Source: JBFFSQ01 sp041572275 (lineage in GTDB: Bacteria; Pseudomonadota; Gammaproteobacteria; SZUA-229). Taken from it: a DNA stretch of 6,623 bases. How positions within the stretch are numbered: the first letter of the stretch is position 1; each line of letters opens with the position of its first letter. The stretch covers positions 1 to 6,623 of the forward strand of contig JBFFSQ010000167.1 in the NCBI GenBank assembly GCA_041572275.1. The letters are read 5' to 3'. The translations under genes and the position numbers were made by a program. Below the pieces are notes generated by a model that was not told the DNA's origin, made no database searches, and saw nothing but the letters and a program-made list of their open reading frames with translations. Shown piece by piece: positions 5,348 to 6,623 of this stretch.

Positions 5348-6623
5348 GTGACCACAACTGCCTTCTCATCACTGCCCCTAACACCTGATTTTCTAAGTAA
5401 TCTCGAGCTACTAAATTATCATGTCATGACCCCGATACAGGCACAAAGTATTCCGGCTGTTTTAAACGGTAACGATGTGCAGGCACAGGCCAAAACGGGA
5501 AGTGGCAAAACAGCCGCATTTGGCATTGGTTTACTCGATAAACTAGATGCACAAACCTATTTAACCCAGGCGTTGATATTATGTCCGACTCGTGAGCTGG
5601 CAGATCAGGTCAGTAAAGAAATGCGTCGACTGGCGCGTCCAATCGCTAACACCAAAATTCTCACACTATGTGGTGGCACACCGATTGGGCCCCAGTTAGC
5701 CTCACTGGAACATCATCCACACATTGTGGTTGGTACACCCGGTCGAATATTAAAGCTTTTACAAAAAGGCAACTTAAAACTGGATAAACTGAAAATGCTC
5801 GTCCTCGATGAAGCCGACCGTATGCTGGACATGGGCTTTCATGAAGACATCATGCGCATCATTGAGATGACACCACAGCAGAGACAGACCCTGCTTTTTT
5901 CGGCCACTTACCCAAATGAAATCAAGCATATTAGTAAGACCATCCAGAACGACCCAGTGAATGTTTGTGTGGAAACTGTGCATGACAATACACATATACA
6001 ACAGATTTTCTATGAAATAGAGAAATCTGACAGGAGCAAAACCTTGGTAGCTCTGTTACACCACTATCACCCTCAATCCACTGTTGTATTTTGTAACCGA
6101 AAGCAGCAATGCAAAGACGTCGCTCAAGAATTAAGGCAACAGGGTTTACATGCGCTCGCCTTGCATGGTGATCTGGAACAGAAAGACCGTGACCAGGTAC
6201 TAGTACAGTTTGCCAATAAGAGCAGTTCCATTCTTATTGCAACCGATGTAGCCGCACGTGGACTGGACATAAAAGACCTGGACGCCGTAATTAACTATGA
6301 GTTATCTCCGGATCCGCAAGTCCATATTCACCGTATTGGTCGCACCGGTCGTGCAGGCAATGAAGGATTGGCACTGAGCATGTTCAAGGCATCCGAAGCA
6401 CCGAAAGTCAATGCAATAGAAAAATATCAAAATCGTTCAGTGAATATTGCGAAAACGACTTCTCTTGAAATTCGCGACAATTTCAAACTGTTTCCACCTA
6501 TGATCACCCTGTGCATCAATGCAGGTCGAAAAAACAAAGTGCGAGCCGGCGATATATTAGGGGCTTTAACGGCCGATACCAAGTTGCAGGGTAAACATAT
6601 CGGTAAAATCGATATTTTCGATA
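5348..6623 (+). CDS. dbpA: DbpA, 23S rRNA-specific DEAD-box helicase (3' end cut by window)
   Basis: 425 residues are visible. DbpA is an ATP-dependent helicase that, in E. coli, is stimulated by hairpin 92 of 23S rRNA and acts in late 50S assembly. The start is GTG 5348, giving MTTTAFSSL, which matches the E. coli DbpA beginning; AGAG (5332-5335) precedes it. Motifs: Q motif with Gln31, Walker A AKTGSGKT (48-55), PTRELADQV, TPGRIL, DEAD (154-157), SAT (185-187), LHGDLEQKDRDQ, DVAARGLD (300-307) and HRIGRTGR (328-335). From about residue 384 the DbpA RNA-binding domain begins (MITLCINAG, AGDILGALT, IGKIDIFD). This RRM-like domain separates DbpA from RhlE, SrmB and RhlB. About 30 residues are missing if it matches the roughly 457-residue E. 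coli protein. No frameshift or in-frame stop is seen. It follows the NYN gene without a terminator and may be co-transcribed or have its own promoter. Confidence 0.95.
   Translation, partial: MTTTAFSSLPLTPDFLSNLELLNYHVMTPIQAQSIPAVLNGNDVQAQAKTGSGKTAAFGIGLLDKLDAQTYLTQALILCPTRELADQVSKEMRRLARPIANTKILTLCGGTPIGPQLASLEHHPHIVVGTPGRILKLLQKGNLKLDKLKMLVLDEADRMLDMGFHEDIMRIIEMTPQQRQTLLFSATYPNEIKHISKTIQNDPVNVCVETVHDNTHIQQIFYEIEKSDRSKTLVALLHHYHPQSTVVFCNRKQQCKDVAQELRQQGLHALALHGDLEQKDRDQVLVQFANKSSSILIATDVAARGLDIKDLDAVINYELSPDPQVHIHRIGRTGRAGNEGLALSMFKASEAPKVNAIEKYQNRSVNIAKTTSLEIRDNFKLFPPMITLCINAGRKNKVRAGDILGALTADTKLQGKHIGKIDIFD

Noticed and set aside
5774..6001. Minus-strand frame inside dbpA
   Set aside because: It is antisense to intact helicase motifs and resembles no protein.

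Overview
The window looks like ordinary chromosomal DNA from a gammaproteobacterium of moderate to low GC. The support is a DbpA-type helicase with the DbpA C-terminal RNA-binding domain, an RhlE-type helicase, a DUF1631 protein and a CspA-like protein, all typical of that class. I saw no transposase, integrase, phage gene, tRNA, rRNA or CRISPR array. The genus cannot be fixed from the sequence.

Layout: positions 1-350 hold the 3' end of a PLP-dependent aminotransferase (+). A short gap with a promoter-like sequence leads into a 499-residue DUF1631 protein at 485-1984 (+). An AT-rich spacer of about 350 bases precedes a 76-residue HMA-like small protein at 2337-2567 (+). It converges on a 66-residue cold-shock protein at 2761-2961 (-). 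The gap between these two contains an imperfect tandem duplication and an intrinsic terminator for the cold-shock gene. A 440-base divergent region then separates the cold-shock gene from rhlE at 3402-4721 (+). A strong hairpin follows, then an NYN-domain putative RNase at 4782-5255 (+), then dbpA from 5348, which runs off the window end inside its RNA-binding domain.

The right-hand 3.9 kb is RNA-themed. It contains an RNA chaperone (Csp), two DEAD-box RNA helicases (one general, one specific for 23S rRNA) and a predicted NYN ribonuclease between the helicases. A joint role in RNA remodelling, ribosome assembly or turnover at low temperature is a reasonable inference, but nothing in the sequence proves it. 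The non-coding DNA may be the least described part: long leaders on csp and rhlE, mutually exclusive hairpins over the rhlE ribosome-binding region, a hairpin that must lie ahead of the NYN gene, and two unrelated direct-repeat pairs that both have a 41-base period.

I did not find a clear-cut new defence or mobile system.
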